Shown in pieces: positions 26,679-34,738 of a DNA stretch of 47,457 nt. Position numbers and translations under genes: made by a program. The notes under the pieces are model-generated. The model ran no database searches. It was not told the origin of the DNA and worked only from the letters and a program-made list of their open reading frames with translations. Each line of letters starts with the position of its first letter. Within the stretch, counting starts at the first letter, position 1. The DNA is from Clostridiales bacterium (GTDB lineage Bacteria > Bacillota > Clostridia > Oscillospirales > Oscillospiraceae), in assembly GCA_014799505.1 (NCBI GenBank), contig JAAVHV010000007.1, forward strand, positions 83,798 through 131,254, in the 5' to 3' direction.

Positions 26679-27859
26679 TGAGCGGGAAAAAACGAAACAC
26701 GGAGCGGGGGGCGGCGGCTGCCGCCGCCCAACCCGGGGAGATGGCAGCTGCCGCCGCCCAGCTCCGGGACACGGGCCGGCACCCGTTCACGCAGCTGGAC
26801 GGGTATGTGCCCCTCCATCACGGGGAGATCGCGCTGTACCGGGCTATCCGGGAGGCGGTGCCCGTGGTGGACGCCGCCATCTGTAAGCTGGTGCGGCTGT
26901 GCGGCGGGGTGGCGGTGGCCTGCCGGGACAAACGGGCCCAGGAGGGGCTGGATCGGTTTCTGCGCACCGTGCCCGTGGGTCGGGGACAGCGGGGCATTCA
27001 AGCTTTTTTGGATCAGTATCTGGACTCTATGATTACCTGCGGCCGGGCGGTGGGTGAAATCGTCCCCAGCCGGGCCGGACGGGATATTGCTGCCCTGCTG
27101 TGTGCCGACGTGGGCCGGGTGGAAATCAAAGAGGGGGAAAGCCCTCTGGACTTCGCCCTGTGTGCCCGGGACAGTGATGGGACTGTGCGGGAGCTTCCCC
27201 GGCAGGAACTGCTGCTGTTCACCCCCTTCCAGCCGGAGACCTGCGCGCCCTATGGGGTGTCCATGCTGCGCTCCATGCCCTTTTTGGCAGAGATCTTTGT
27301 GAAAATCTTTGAGGCCATGGGCAAGAACTGGGAACGGATGGGCAACGTGCGATTTACCGTGGTGTGCAAGGGTGAAAACGGCGCGATGGCCCAGGAGCGG
27401 TGCAATGCGGTGGCAAAGGAGTGGGGCGCCGCCATGCAGGCGGGCCGGGACGGCGCGGTGCGGGACTTCGTGTGCGCCGGAGATGTGGAGATCCGCACCA
27501 TCGGGGCGGACAACCAGGTGCTGGACAGCGAGGTGCCCGTGCGGCAGATTTTGGAGCAGTTGGTGGCCAAAACGGGTATCCCGCCCTTCCTGCTGGGGCT
27601 GAGCTGGTCGTCCACCGAGCGGATGAGTTCACAGCAGGCCGACATCATGACCAGCGAGATCGCCGCCATCCGGCGGGGACTGGAACCGGTGGTGGAGCGG
27701 ATTTGCGAGTTCTGGCTGCGGCTGCGGGGGTTTGACGACCATGTGGACATCAACTGGACGGACGTGAATCTTCAGGACGAGGAGTCGGAGGCCAGAGCGG
27801 CGCTGTACCGGGCCCAGGCCAGGGCCATGGAGGAGGAGAATGGAAATGCAGATCAGTAA
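26678..27859 (+). CDS. Phage portal protein
   Basis: A 393-residue portal. After an Ala-rich unstructured start it shows portal-family segments: GEIALYRAIREAVPVVDAAICKLVRLCGGV, a stem-like middle, NWERMGNVRFTVVCKG, EVPVRQILEQLVAKTGIPPFLLGLSWSSTERMSSQQADIMTSEIAAIRRGLEPVVERI. Twelve copies would form the ring through which DNA is pumped by the terminase and to which the tail attaches. Its ATG overlaps the capsid stop (TGATG). Confidence 0.85.
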   Translation: MSGKKRNTERGAAAAAAQPGEMAAAAAQLRDTGRHPFTQLDGYVPLHHGEIALYRAIREAVPVVDAAICKLVRLCGGVAVACRDKRAQEGLDRFLRTVPVGRGQRGIQAFLDQYLDSMITCGRAVGEIVPSRAGRDIAALLCADVGRVEIKEGESPLDFALCARDSDGTVRELPRQELLLFTPFQPETCAPYGVSMLRSMPFLAEIFVKIFEAMGKNWERMGNVRFTVVCKGENGAMAQERCNAVAKEWGAAMQAGRDGAVRDFVCAGDVEIRTIGADNQVLDSEVPVRQILEQLVAKTGIPPFLLGLSWSSTERMSSQQADIMTSEIAAIRRGLEPVVERICEFWLRLRGFDDHVDINWTDVNLQDEESEARAALYRAQARAMEEENGNADQ

Positions 27860-28715
27860 AGACGCGGCGGTGAAGGCCATCGGCGTCCCCGAGGAGGGGG
27901 AGCTGGCACTCATTAACCGCCTCACCCGGCGGGAACTGATGGCGGACGAGGTATATACCTTTGCTCTGCGGCTGTGCGACAACGACATCGACCGGGACTT
28001 TGAGCGGTTTGACGACAGCACGCTGGATCAGCTGGCCCCCATGTTCGTGGGGGTGTCCGGGGTGTTCGACCACCAATGGAGCGCCAAAGGGCAGACCGCC
28101 CGCATTTACCGCGCCGAGGTGGTGGGCGGGGACGGCACCGTCACCACGGACGGGCGGCCCTACCGCTATCTCAAGGGATGGGCCTACCTGATGCGCACCG
28201 ACGAGAATGCCGCCCTCATCGCCGAGATCGACGGCGGCATCAAGCGGGAGGTCAGCGTGGGCTGCGCGGTGGAGAAGGTTTTGTGCTCTGTTTGCGGCGG
28301 CGAGCTGGGCGACTGCCCCCATGAGAAGGGGGAGGAGTACGACGGACAGGTATGCCACGGCGTGCTCACCGGGGCCACAGACGCCTACGAGTGGTCTTTC
28401 GTGGCGGTGCCCGCCCAGCGGAAGGCCGGGGTCATCAAAAGCGCGGGCCGGCGCATGGAGGACGAGGCCCGGCTGGGGCGGAAGTACCTCAAGGGCCTGC
28501 GCCGCGAGATGGTGCGGCTGGCGGGCATCGCCGAGCCGGACGCGGAACACCGGCTGCTGGAAAAGGTGGCGGACCGGCTGGACGAGGAGGAGCTGCTGGG
28601 GCTCATCAAGCTGTACCGGGGAAAGGCGGACAAGCTGCTGGTCGGCGGCGTGCAGCTGAGCTACGGCGAGCAGGCCGTTCCGCCTGAGATCGCCGATGGG
28701 GCCTTCCTCATTTAG
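27846..28715 (+). CDS. Prohead maturation protease (Ser-His type) with zinc-knuckle insert
   Basis: A 289-residue protein (291 if the ATG at 27840 is used). The N-terminal 190 residues match phage prohead proteases: the catalytic His in VFDHQWSAKG (near 76) and Ser in IKREVSVGCA (near 137). Just after the Ser is a Cys/His cluster CSVCGGELGDCPH and then CH about ten residues on, which could bind zinc. The C-terminal about 90 residues are charged helices that may act as scaffold. It overlaps the portal gene by 14 bases; GGAGG favours the second ATG. Confidence 0.78.
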   Translation: MQISKDAAVKAIGVPEEGELALINRLTRRELMADEVYTFALRLCDNDIDRDFERFDDSTLDQLAPMFVGVSGVFDHQWSAKGQTARIYRAEVVGGDGTVTTDGRPYRYLKGWAYLMRTDENAALIAEIDGGIKREVSVGCAVEKVLCSVCGGELGDCPHEKGEEYDGQVCHGVLTGATDAYEWSFVAVPAQRKAGVIKSAGRRMEDEARLGRKYLKGLRREMVRLAGIAEPDAEHRLLEKVADRLDEEELLGLIKLYRGKADKLLVGGVQLSYGEQAVPPEIADGAFLI

Positions 28716-28726
28716 GGGGGCGGACG

Positions 28727-29077
28727 ATGATAGAACAGGTGATGGAGCTGGCGCAGGCGCTGGGAGGCGCGGGGCAGGGCGAGGACGTGCTGCGGACGCT
28801 GTGCGTCAACGCCTGCCAAATGCTGGACCGGCGGCTGAAAGACGGCCTGACGCCGGAGGACTGCGAGGGGGCCTACCCCCTGGCGGCGGCGTGGCTGGCC
28901 ATGGACTGGCTGCGGGGCGGGCAGGGACTGGAAGGGATCACGTCCCTGTCCGCCGGGGACATCTCCGTACGGCGGGACGGGGCGTCGGACGGCGGAAAAC
29001 TGTCTGAGCGGGCCATGGAGCTGATGGCCCCGTTTCTCAGAGACGACGGGTTTGTGTTTCAGGGGGTGAGAGGTTGA
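28727..29077 (+). CDS. Head-tail connector (adaptor) protein
   Basis: A 116-residue helical protein (MIEQVMELAQALGGAGQGEDVLRTLCVNACQMLDRRLKDG, then YPLAAAWLAMDWLRGGQGLEGITSLSAGDISVRRDG) of the size and pattern of gp6-like/YqbG-like adaptors that sit under the portal. It is preceded by GGGGGG and overlaps the next gene by 4 bases. Confidence 0.65.
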   Translation: MIEQVMELAQALGGAGQGEDVLRTLCVNACQMLDRRLKDGLTPEDCEGAYPLAAAWLAMDWLRGGQGLEGITSLSAGDISVRRDGASDGGKLSERAMELMAPFLRDDGFVFQGVRG

Positions 29078-29409
29078 TCGAGGCGTTTGAGTGGGTCATC
29101 AAGACCTATGGGCAGGAGATGGTGTGCCGCCGCGAGGACGGCACGGAGGCAGGCCGGGGCATGGCCATCGTCCAGCCCATGACGAAGGCGGATTGGCAGT
29201 ACACCGCCGGGGCGCTGGGCAGCTACTCCCAGGACAAATTCCTGGGATTGGCGGAGCCGGAAATGCCCCTGGACAAAGTGGGGCCCGGCGGCTGGCTGGA
29301 GTGGGGCGGCGGACGCTATGAGGTGATGACCATCCGGCCCATCTGGGTGGGCGGACAGGTCACCCACCTGTGGCTGGCCCTGCGGCCCTGCCCGGAGAAC
29401 GCGCCATGA
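29074..29409 (+). CDS. Head closure (stopper) protein
   Basis: A 111-residue beta-rich protein with TTG start at 29074. GMAIVQPMTKADWQYTAGALGSYSQDKFLGLAEPEMPLDKV and WGGGRYEVMTIRPIWVGGQVTHLWLALRP resemble the YqbH/XkdH-type stoppers that plug the portal after packaging. The call depends mainly on order between the adaptor and tail-terminator genes. Confidence 0.6.
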   Translation: MIEAFEWVIKTYGQEMVCRREDGTEAGRGMAIVQPMTKADWQYTAGALGSYSQDKFLGLAEPEMPLDKVGPGGWLEWGGGRYEVMTIRPIWVGGQVTHLWLALRPCPENAP

Positions 29410-29906
29410 ACGGGGCGCTGAACGCCCTGCGGGAGGCGGTGGCCCAGCAGCTGCGCCAGGCGGGGGTGAACGCCGTCACCGCCATGGAAAGCCAGCGGGC
29501 CAGCCGGTGGAGAGAGGCTGTGGCAGCGGTGTCGCTGATGAGGGTGGTGTGCGCCCCCGGCGGGTTCAAGGACTACCTGGGGATGCGCCAAGAGCCTAAC
29601 GGAGCCGAGCGGGAGCTCTATGGCCGGGAAGTGGAGCTGACTTTGGCGCTGGACATCTACGCCCCCAGGGACGGAGGCGAGGGCGCCTGCCAGCAGGCGG
29701 CGGAGACGGCAACCGAGACGCTGGTGTGCCAGGGGGCGGCGGGGCTGAATGCCCTGGAGATCCAGACGGGCCGGGTGGAGTTCCTGGAGAGTACGGGGCT
29801 GTACCGCTTGCAGGTCAGCTGCCGGTGCAAGGCGTGGCTGGTGGCCGCGGCGGAAAGCGGCGGCGTGGCCTTTGTGGACTTTGAGGTGAAAGGAAAGATG
29901 AAATGA
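29406..29906 (+). CDS. Tail terminator / tail completion protein
   Basis: A 166-residue protein: an N-terminal helix (ALNALREAVAQQLRQAGVNAVTAME), then beta strands (VELTLALDIYAPRDGG, LYRLQVSCRCKAWLV). Position directly before the sheath gene and length fit XkdJ-like tail terminators, which cap the tube at the head side. ATG 29406 overlaps the preceding stop; ATGA overlap with the next gene too. Confidence 0.55.
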   Translation: MNGALNALREAVAQQLRQAGVNAVTAMESQRASRWREAVAAVSLMRVVCAPGGFKDYLGMRQEPNGAERELYGREVELTLALDIYAPRDGGEGACQQAAETATETLVCQGAAGLNALEIQTGRVEFLESTGLYRLQVSCRCKAWLVAAAESGGVAFVDFEVKGKMK

Positions 29907-30937
29907 GCATAGCGACCAATCATGAGCGGCCGGGAGTGTATTCCTCCTATGAGACATCCAGCCTGACCGCCGCCTCGGTGGGGGGCAGCAAGGTGGCGGT
30001 GGTGGCCGCCGCGCAGGGAGAAAGTGAACAGAGCGTCTATCAGTGGACCAGCTACAGCAAGGCGGAGGGGGACGTGGGCGACTGCGCGCTGAGCCGTCTG
30101 GCCCAGCTGGCCATCCGCAACGGCGCGGGCGTAGTATACGGCGTGCCCGCTGGGGAGGACTATGCCGCCGCCTTTGCCACGGTGGCCGCCATTGAGGACG
30201 CGGCGGTGGTGGTGTGCGACAGCACAGACCTGGCCGTGCAGCAGGCGCTGAAAACCATGGTGCAGGAGTGTTCCGCTGCCCGGAAGGAGCGCATCGCCGT
30301 GGTGGGCGGCGCGGCCGGCGAGACGGCGGCGCAGCTGGTGAAGCGGGCCGAGGGGCTCAACTGCGAGCGGATGGTGCTGGTGGCCCCCGGCGCGGGGGAC
30401 GGCTCCGGCGGCGTCTCCTGCGCCGCGGCAGTGGCGGGAGCCATCGCGGGGAACACCGATCCGGCGCTGCCCCTGGGCGGCGCACAGCTCTATGGGCTGG
30501 ACGGGCTGGAGTGCAGCTACGACGACAACGACATTGACCTGCTGATTCGGGGCGGCGTGACGCCGCTGGAGATGCTGGCGGGATCGTACTACGTGGTGCG
30601 GGGCGTCACCACCAGGACCACCACCGGCGGCGCGGAGGACGCCACATGGCGGGAGCTGACCACCATTCTGGTGGTGGACGAGGTGATCCCCGGTCTGCGC
30701 AATGCCCTGCGCTCCAAGTTCAGCCGCGCGAAAAACACCACCCAGACCCGGGGGGCTATCCGCTCCCAGACGGTGATGGAGCTGGAAAAGCGGGTGAGCC
30801 GGGAGATCATCGACAGCTACGAGGACGTGACGGTGTCCGCCCTGGAGGACGACCCCACGGTATGCCTGGTGGAGTTCGCCTTCACCGTGGCCCACGGGCT
30901 GAACCAGATCTGGCTGTCGGCCCATATTACGGTATAG
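29903..30937 (+). CDS. Contractile tail sheath protein
   Basis: A 344-residue sheath protein, short for the family (often 390-490). It opens RPGVYSSYETSS, the usual sheath start (RPGVY), and ends with the conserved core domain: SREIIDSYEDVTVSALEDDPTVCLVEFAFTVAHGLNQIWLSAHITV. Its presence shows that the particle has a contractile (myovirus-type) tail. The middle region is Ala/Gly-rich. A long G+C-rich spacer follows before the tube gene. Confidence 0.88.
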   Translation: MSIATNHERPGVYSSYETSSLTAASVGGSKVAVVAAAQGESEQSVYQWTSYSKAEGDVGDCALSRLAQLAIRNGAGVVYGVPAGEDYAAAFATVAAIEDAAVVVCDSTDLAVQQALKTMVQECSAARKERIAVVGGAAGETAAQLVKRAEGLNCERMVLVAPGAGDGSGGVSCAAAVAGAIAGNTDPALPLGGAQLYGLDGLECSYDDNDIDLLIRGGVTPLEMLAGSYYVVRGVTTRTTTGGAEDATWRELTTILVVDEVIPGLRNALRSKFSRAKNTTQTRGAIRSQTVMELEKRVSREIIDSYEDVTVSALEDDPTVCLVEFAFTVAHGLNQIWLSAHITV

Positions 30938-31134
30938 CGCCCGAGCCGTCGTGAGCAGCGCGGATGGACTGGAGCCGTGGGCGGGCCGTAGGCCCGCTTA
31001 GGCCTGGGGCGGCAAAGCCGCCTAACGGCGAGGGCGAGAGCCCAAGACCCACGCAGTGGGACTGGGTCTTGCCCGAGTCGGAGGGAAGCCGCGCGTCGCG
31101 AACAGGCGAGGCGTGAATAGAAGGAGGCAATGAA
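30938..31134 (+). repeat. Hairpin-rich spacer between sheath and tube genes
   Basis: A 197-base gap inside an otherwise tightly packed cluster. It contains GCGGGCC/GGCCCGC, GGCGGC/GCCGCC and CAAGACCCA/TGGGTCTTG stems, and the block CGAGTCGGAGGGAAGCCG (31074-31091) almost identical to one between tpiA and gpmI. It looks like the same family of dispersed extragenic repeats. The AAGGAGG for the tube gene follows it. Confidence 0.55.
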
Positions 31135-31548
31135 ATGAGTACAAGTATCAACGCGGGGCTGAGCGCCGCGGGGTTCCCCACCAGCTCGGACATCTGGCTG
31201 GAGCTGGACGGGCAGAAGGTGGCGGTGGTGCAGAGCTACAGCTGTAAGGCCACCCGCAGCTCCTACTCGGTGGAGGCCTTCGGCGAGGAGGAGCCGGTGG
31301 CCACGGTGCAGGGACCCCAGAGTTATGTGATCCAGCTCACCAGGCTGTACGCCACCGACCAGGCCATCGCTGACGGGCTGGACTTTTACAGCCTGAAAAA
31401 CTTCTCCCTGGTCATCTGCAAGCCGGATCGCAAGGTGATCTACTCCGACTGCCAGTGGAGCGAGATTCAGGAGGACGCCAAGCTGGGCCAGACGGTGGCG
31501 GAAAAGCTCACCCTTGTGGCCAAGAGCCGGATGGAGATGGCGGCGTAA
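31135..31548 (+). CDS. Tail tube protein
   Basis: A 137-residue beta-rich protein of XkdM type (DIWLELDGQKVAVVQSYSCKATRSSYSVEAFGEEEPVATVQGPQSYVIQLTRLY, DFYSLKNFSLVICKPDRKVIYSDCQWSEI). Tubes of this type stack as hexamers inside the sheath. Strong AAGGAGG 8 bases before the ATG. The order sheath-tube-chaperone is standard for contractile tails. Confidence 0.8.
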   Translation: MSTSINAGLSAAGFPTSSDIWLELDGQKVAVVQSYSCKATRSSYSVEAFGEEEPVATVQGPQSYVIQLTRLYATDQAIADGLDFYSLKNFSLVICKPDRKVIYSDCQWSEIQEDAKLGQTVAEKLTLVAKSRMEMAA

Positions 31549-31968
31549 ATGGACAGGGCATTTTGGGCCGGACCGGATCGAGTAAAGGTGAAGGAAGGGA
31601 CGCTGCGGCTGCTGTCCGCCCGGGAGGTGCTGGAGGCCCGCCGGGAGGGCGACGCTCTGGCCCAGGATGGCAAGGAGCGGGCGCTGTGCCGCAACGCCTG
31701 CCTCATCGCCCGGGCGCTGGAACGCGGTGGAAAGCCGGTATTTGAGAGCGGCCAGGCGGCGCTGGACGGCCTGCGGGTGGAGGACGTCGCACGGCTGGCT
31801 GACGCCTGGGCGGCGTTTAACCGGGAATACAACCCCTCTCCTTTGGACGGGGAAGAGGAGATCTCGGCGCGAAAAAAAGCCTGGAGCACGCGCGTTATGA
31901 GCGCCTTCAGTGGCGCGTGCTCCGTCTGTTTGGCGCTCTGCCCAGCGAAGATCGGGCGAAACAGATGA
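31549..31968 (+). CDS. Tail assembly chaperone, short form (gpG-like)
   Basis: A 139-residue zero-frame product: KEGTLRLLSAREVLEARREGDALAQDGKERALCRNACLIARALE is typical of XkdN-like chaperones. Codons around residue 108-110 read CGA AAA AAA, a slippery run. Ribosomes that do not shift continue to the stop at 31968 and add 29 residues that look like shadow sequence (STRVMSAFSGACSVCLALCP). The start follows the tube stop directly, so it is probably translationally coupled. Confidence 0.78.
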   Translation: MDRAFWAGPDRVKVKEGTLRLLSAREVLEARREGDALAQDGKERALCRNACLIARALERGGKPVFESGQAALDGLRVEDVARLADAWAAFNREYNPSPLDGEEEISARKKAWSTRVMSAFSGACSVCLALCPAKIGRNR

Positions 31969-32174
31969 CCGACCGGGATTACCTGTGGTGCGCCCTCAAC
32001 CTGGCGCTGGATCAGGAGGAGGAGCTGGCAAGGCTGTGTCCCGACTGCCGGGAGCGGGCGGAGGCGGAACCCTGCCCGGTGTGCGGTGCGCCCAGGGAGA
32101 GCTGGTCGGTGAACAGAGGGTTCGACTGGGCCCGGTATCAGGAGCTGAAGGGGGGCGGGGACGGTGGTCGATAG
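31549..32174 (+). CDS. Tail assembly chaperone, frameshifted long form (gpGT-like)
   Basis: Join of 31549-31878 and 31878-32174 by a -1 ribosomal frameshift, giving 110 + 98 = 208 residues. The shifted part reads SLEHARYERLQWRVLRLFGALP, then DRDYLWCALNLALDQEEELARLCPDC and CPVCGA, a sensible domain with a two-pair Cys cluster. The slippery heptamer A-AAA-AAA and an 11-base-pair stem just downstream are given separately. Such G/GT pairs load the tape measure in most tailed phages. Confidence 0.82.
31872..31923 (+). promoter_or_regulatory. Programmed -1 frameshift signal
   Basis: The heptamer AAAAAAA (31872-31878) stands in frame A-AAA-AAA. Four bases later a perfect 11-base-pair stem begins: GGAGCACGCGC (31883-31893) with GCGCGTGCTCC (31913-31923), 19-base loop. 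An alternative inner pair GCGCC/GGCGC (31901-31905 with 31912-31916) is possible. Confidence 0.88.
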
Positions 32175-32766
32175 GCTGGAGGAGTTGCTGGCACAGATGA
32201 CGGATGAGGATGACGAGGAGCAGGAGGACGCGCTGGCGCTGGCGGCGGAACAGGTGCTTCCCACTGCCCCCGCGCCCGGAAGTGACAGCCGGACGGAGGG
32301 TTCAGAGGATTTGGGGAACCCGCAAGAGCTGGAGCAGGGGGAGCGTAAGGCGGCTTCGATTCCAATGGAGACTGGGGAGCTGTGGGAGAGAATCCCCCGT
32401 ATCGGTGGGGAGCAGACGCCGGAGGATGACAGGCTGGCGTCAATGTATGAAAACCAGCCGACGGCATTGCGCGCCCCGAGGGCCGGGAATGGTCAGACAG
32501 CAGGAGGACTGGGGCCGGCCGCGGTGACGGCGGATGCGGCGGCTGCTCCAGCCCCCGGCGCGGCGGCGGATCGGGGGCTGGAGGAGCTGTACCGCCGGAC
32601 CGCCCAGGCCAGCCGCCCGGCGGCCCAGAGCCTGCCTGTGGAGCAGGCGGGACGGACGCGATCCGCCGAAGAGCCGGGACGCACCGCCGCCCTCACCGTG
32701 GACGAGCTGGATCGGGCGGTGCGCCGGGACAGCCGGCGGTATGACGGGGGCATTACTATTTTCTGA
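32164..32766 (+). CDS. Short acidic, low-complexity protein in the tape-measure position
   Basis: A 200-residue protein from GTG 32164, overlapping the chaperone end by 11 bases. It is rich in Glu, Asp, Ala and Pro (LEELLAQMTDEDDEEQEDALALAAEQ, then AAAPAPGAAADRGLEELYRRTAQ), with no hydrophobic helices. Contractile-tail clusters have a tape measure of 500 to over 1000 residues here. Either this is a minimal tape measure, a remnant, or an unrelated chaperone. I do not recognise the family. Confidence 0.5.
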   Translation: MVDRLEELLAQMTDEDDEEQEDALALAAEQVLPTAPAPGSDSRTEGSEDLGNPQELEQGERKAASIPMETGELWERIPRIGGEQTPEDDRLASMYENQPTALRAPRAGNGQTAGGLGPAAVTADAAAAPAPGAAADRGLEELYRRTAQASRPAAQSLPVEQAGRTRSAEEPGRTAALTVDELDRAVRRDSRRYDGGITIF

Positions 32767-32783
32767 GAAGAGGAGGGAAGCGC

Positions 32784-33353
32784 ATGATCCTTTCCCCCAT
32801 GCGGTTTAAAAATTTTGTGTGGCCCCACAACCCCAGGGTGTATTCCATTACCTTTGAGCGGAAGCTGGCGGCGCATAAGATCCCGTTCGGCAGGCACCGG
32901 ATCCAGAGCCTGGGCCAGACGCGCCGGGTACTGAAGGGAGAGGGGGAGTTCGTGGGTGAAGGGGCCTACGACACCTTCAAGGCGCTGGCCAGCGTGTTCT
33001 ATGAGGAGACGCCGGGGGTGCTGGTTCACCCGGTATGGATGACCACCACGGCGTGGTTCGCTGGACTGGAGCTGCGTCAGGCACCCCGGCGGGACTATGT
33101 GGCCTACTCCTTCGAATTCTGGGAGGTTATTGACGGCACCGGGGACACAAAGCTGACCGTCCGGGCCGTGGAGACTTCCGATCAGAACGCCGGGGACGAA
33201 CAGGCGGGCGAATGGTACACCGTGGTCAGGGGCGATACCCTGTGGGCACTGGCCCGACGGTATGGAGTGGCGCTGAACCGGATCATCGAGCTGAACCCGG
33301 GCATACGCAACCCCAATCTCATCTATCCGGGACAGAAGGTGAGGATAAAATGA
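32784..33353 (+). CDS. LysM-domain baseplate/tail protein (XkdP-like)
   Basis: A 189-residue protein. Residues 1-125 are a tail domain (FVWPHNPRVYSITFERKLAAHKIPFGRH, LRQAPRRDYVAYSFEFWEV). Residues about 144-189 are a LysM domain (YTVVRGDTLWALARRYGVALNRIIELNPGIRNPNLIYPGQKVRIK), which binds N-acetylglucosamine in peptidoglycan. In PBSX the same arrangement is XkdP. It would connect tube end and baseplate. AGGAGGG lies 8 bases before the ATG. Confidence 0.85.
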   Translation: MILSPMRFKNFVWPHNPRVYSITFERKLAAHKIPFGRHRIQSLGQTRRVLKGEGEFVGEGAYDTFKALASVFYEETPGVLVHPVWMTTTAWFAGLELRQAPRRDYVAYSFEFWEVIDGTGDTKLTVRAVETSDQNAGDEQAGEWYTVVRGDTLWALARRYGVALNRIIELNPGIRNPNLIYPGQKVRIK

Positions 33354-34303
33354 TCCAGTGCTGGGTGAGGCTGGGCAACGGCGGAGAGCTGGAGCTGCCC
33401 ACCGCCGTCAGCTGGAAATTCTGCTACGGCACCGACACCCCCTGCGACAGCTTTTTCCTGCGGTGCCTGTGGGAGCGGGGGCAGGAAAAGCAGCTGTCCG
33501 CCGCCTGCCGCTTTTTTGCCGAATGGGAGGGCCAGCGGGTGTTCACCGGGGTGGTGGATGAATTCGCGGTCATCTGCGGCAGGGACGGGCTCTATCTGGA
33601 GCTGTCCGGCCGGGGGATGGCGGCTCTGCTGCTGGACAACGAGGCCATGCCCGCCGAGTACCAGCGGTGCACCCGGGCGGACATCCTCGCGGATCACGTG
33701 GATCCCTACGGCGTGGAGACGGTGGGGGGCGCGGGCCTGCCCGCCGTCAACGGTTTCACCGTAGCCAGCGGGGAGAGCGAGTGGAGCGTTGTTCGGCGGT
33801 TCGCCTGCTACTACGGCGGGATCGTGCCCCGGTTTGACCGGTACGGGCGGCTGGTGCTGGACGCCCCGGCCGATGGAGAGGAGCTGCGCGTTCGGGAGGG
33901 CGACGCGGTGACCGGCTGGGAATACCGGGAGGAGCGCCACGGAGTGCTCAGCCAGGTGGCGGTGCGGCGGCGGACCACCTGGGGCACCCAGTGGGTGTCC
34001 GACCCCGAATTTCTGGCCGAGGGCGGGCGCGCCCGGAAGATCATCACGGTGCCCAACACCACCGGCACCGCCGCCATGCGGTACAGCGCGGACTATCAGC
34101 TCAGAGCCGCCCGCCGGGAGCGGGTGCGGATGAAGATCACCGTGGCCGGAGCGTTTTTGGCCTGGCCCGGGGAGCTGGTGTCGGTGGAGCTGGACGGCTT
34201 TGGTGCCAACGGACAGTACCGGGCGGCCCAGACCGAGGTGTCCTGCGGCAGCGAGGGGCTGACCACCACCCTGGTGCTGGGTGAAGTGGATGCCCTTATT
34301 TAG
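33350..34303 (+). CDS. Baseplate hub protein (XkdQ / gpD-like)
   Basis: A 317-residue protein from ATG 33350 (ATGA overlap). CWVRLGNGGELELPTAVSWKFCYGTDTPCDSFFLRC, GVVDEFAVICGRDGLYLELSGRGMAALLLDNEAMPAEYQRCTRADILADHV and a C-terminal beta part (ITVAGAFLAWPGELVSVELDGFG) resemble the XkdQ family, which forms the hub between tube and spike. No lysozyme or peptidase domain is seen in it. Confidence 0.75.
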   Translation: MIQCWVRLGNGGELELPTAVSWKFCYGTDTPCDSFFLRCLWERGQEKQLSAACRFFAEWEGQRVFTGVVDEFAVICGRDGLYLELSGRGMAALLLDNEAMPAEYQRCTRADILADHVDPYGVETVGGAGLPAVNGFTVASGESEWSVVRRFACYYGGIVPRFDRYGRLVLDAPADGEELRVREGDAVTGWEYREERHGVLSQVAVRRRTTWGTQWVSDPEFLAEGGRARKIITVPNTTGTAAMRYSADYQLRAARRERVRMKITVAGAFLAWPGELVSVELDGFGANGQYRAAQTEVSCGSEGLTTTLVLGEVDALI

Positions 34304-34322
34304 GAGAGTGGAGGATTGATTT

Positions 34323-34736
34323 ATGTGGCTGAGCGGACAGCAGAAGCGGCCCGCCGATGAGGGCGAGGGCCAGACCGGCATCGTCACCATGAGCGGCGGC
34401 GAGACGGCGGTGCTGCTGGACAGGGAGCGGCGGGGGCTGGACATCTATTCCCCGGGGGGCTATACCTGGACGCCCAGGGTGGGCCAGCGGGTGCTGGTCA
34501 TCCAGGGCAGAGGGGAGATCCCCTGCGTGGTGGGAGCCCTGCAGGGCGGCGTGCCCGACCGGGTGGGCATACAGGCGAAGAGCCTTGCCCTGAGCGGGCA
34601 GGCGGTGAGTGTTGCCGCCCAGAGGGGCGCTACGGTCAGTGGAAGTCAGGTGAATTTGAATGGCCAGGTGTACGTCAACGGCGAGAAGCTGGAGGATCTG
34701 ATCCGGCGGATCGTGGCCAGTATGCTGGGGGGTTGA
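34323..34736 (+). CDS. Baseplate spike-like protein (gpV/gp45-like)
   Basis: A 137-residue protein with an OB-fold start (GQTGIVTMSGGETAVLLDRERRGLDIYSPGGYTWTPRVGQRVLVIQGRGEIPCVVGAL) and then a regular beta stretch (KSLALSGQAVSVAAQRGATVSGSQVNLNGQVYVNGEKL), like short gpV-type central spikes. It would form the membrane- or wall-piercing tip. It occupies the XkdR place in PBSX order. Confidence 0.65.
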   Translation: MWLSGQQKRPADEGEGQTGIVTMSGGETAVLLDRERRGLDIYSPGGYTWTPRVGQRVLVIQGRGEIPCVVGALQGGVPDRVGIQAKSLALSGQAVSVAAQRGATVSGSQVNLNGQVYVNGEKLEDLIRRIVASMLGG

Positions 34737-34738
34737 GG

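Noticed and set aside
31939-31968. Zero-frame C-terminal tail of the chaperone as a conserved domain
   Set aside because: The sequence is out of register with the open -1 frame that encodes the better domain; it is probably just the run-out after the slippery site.
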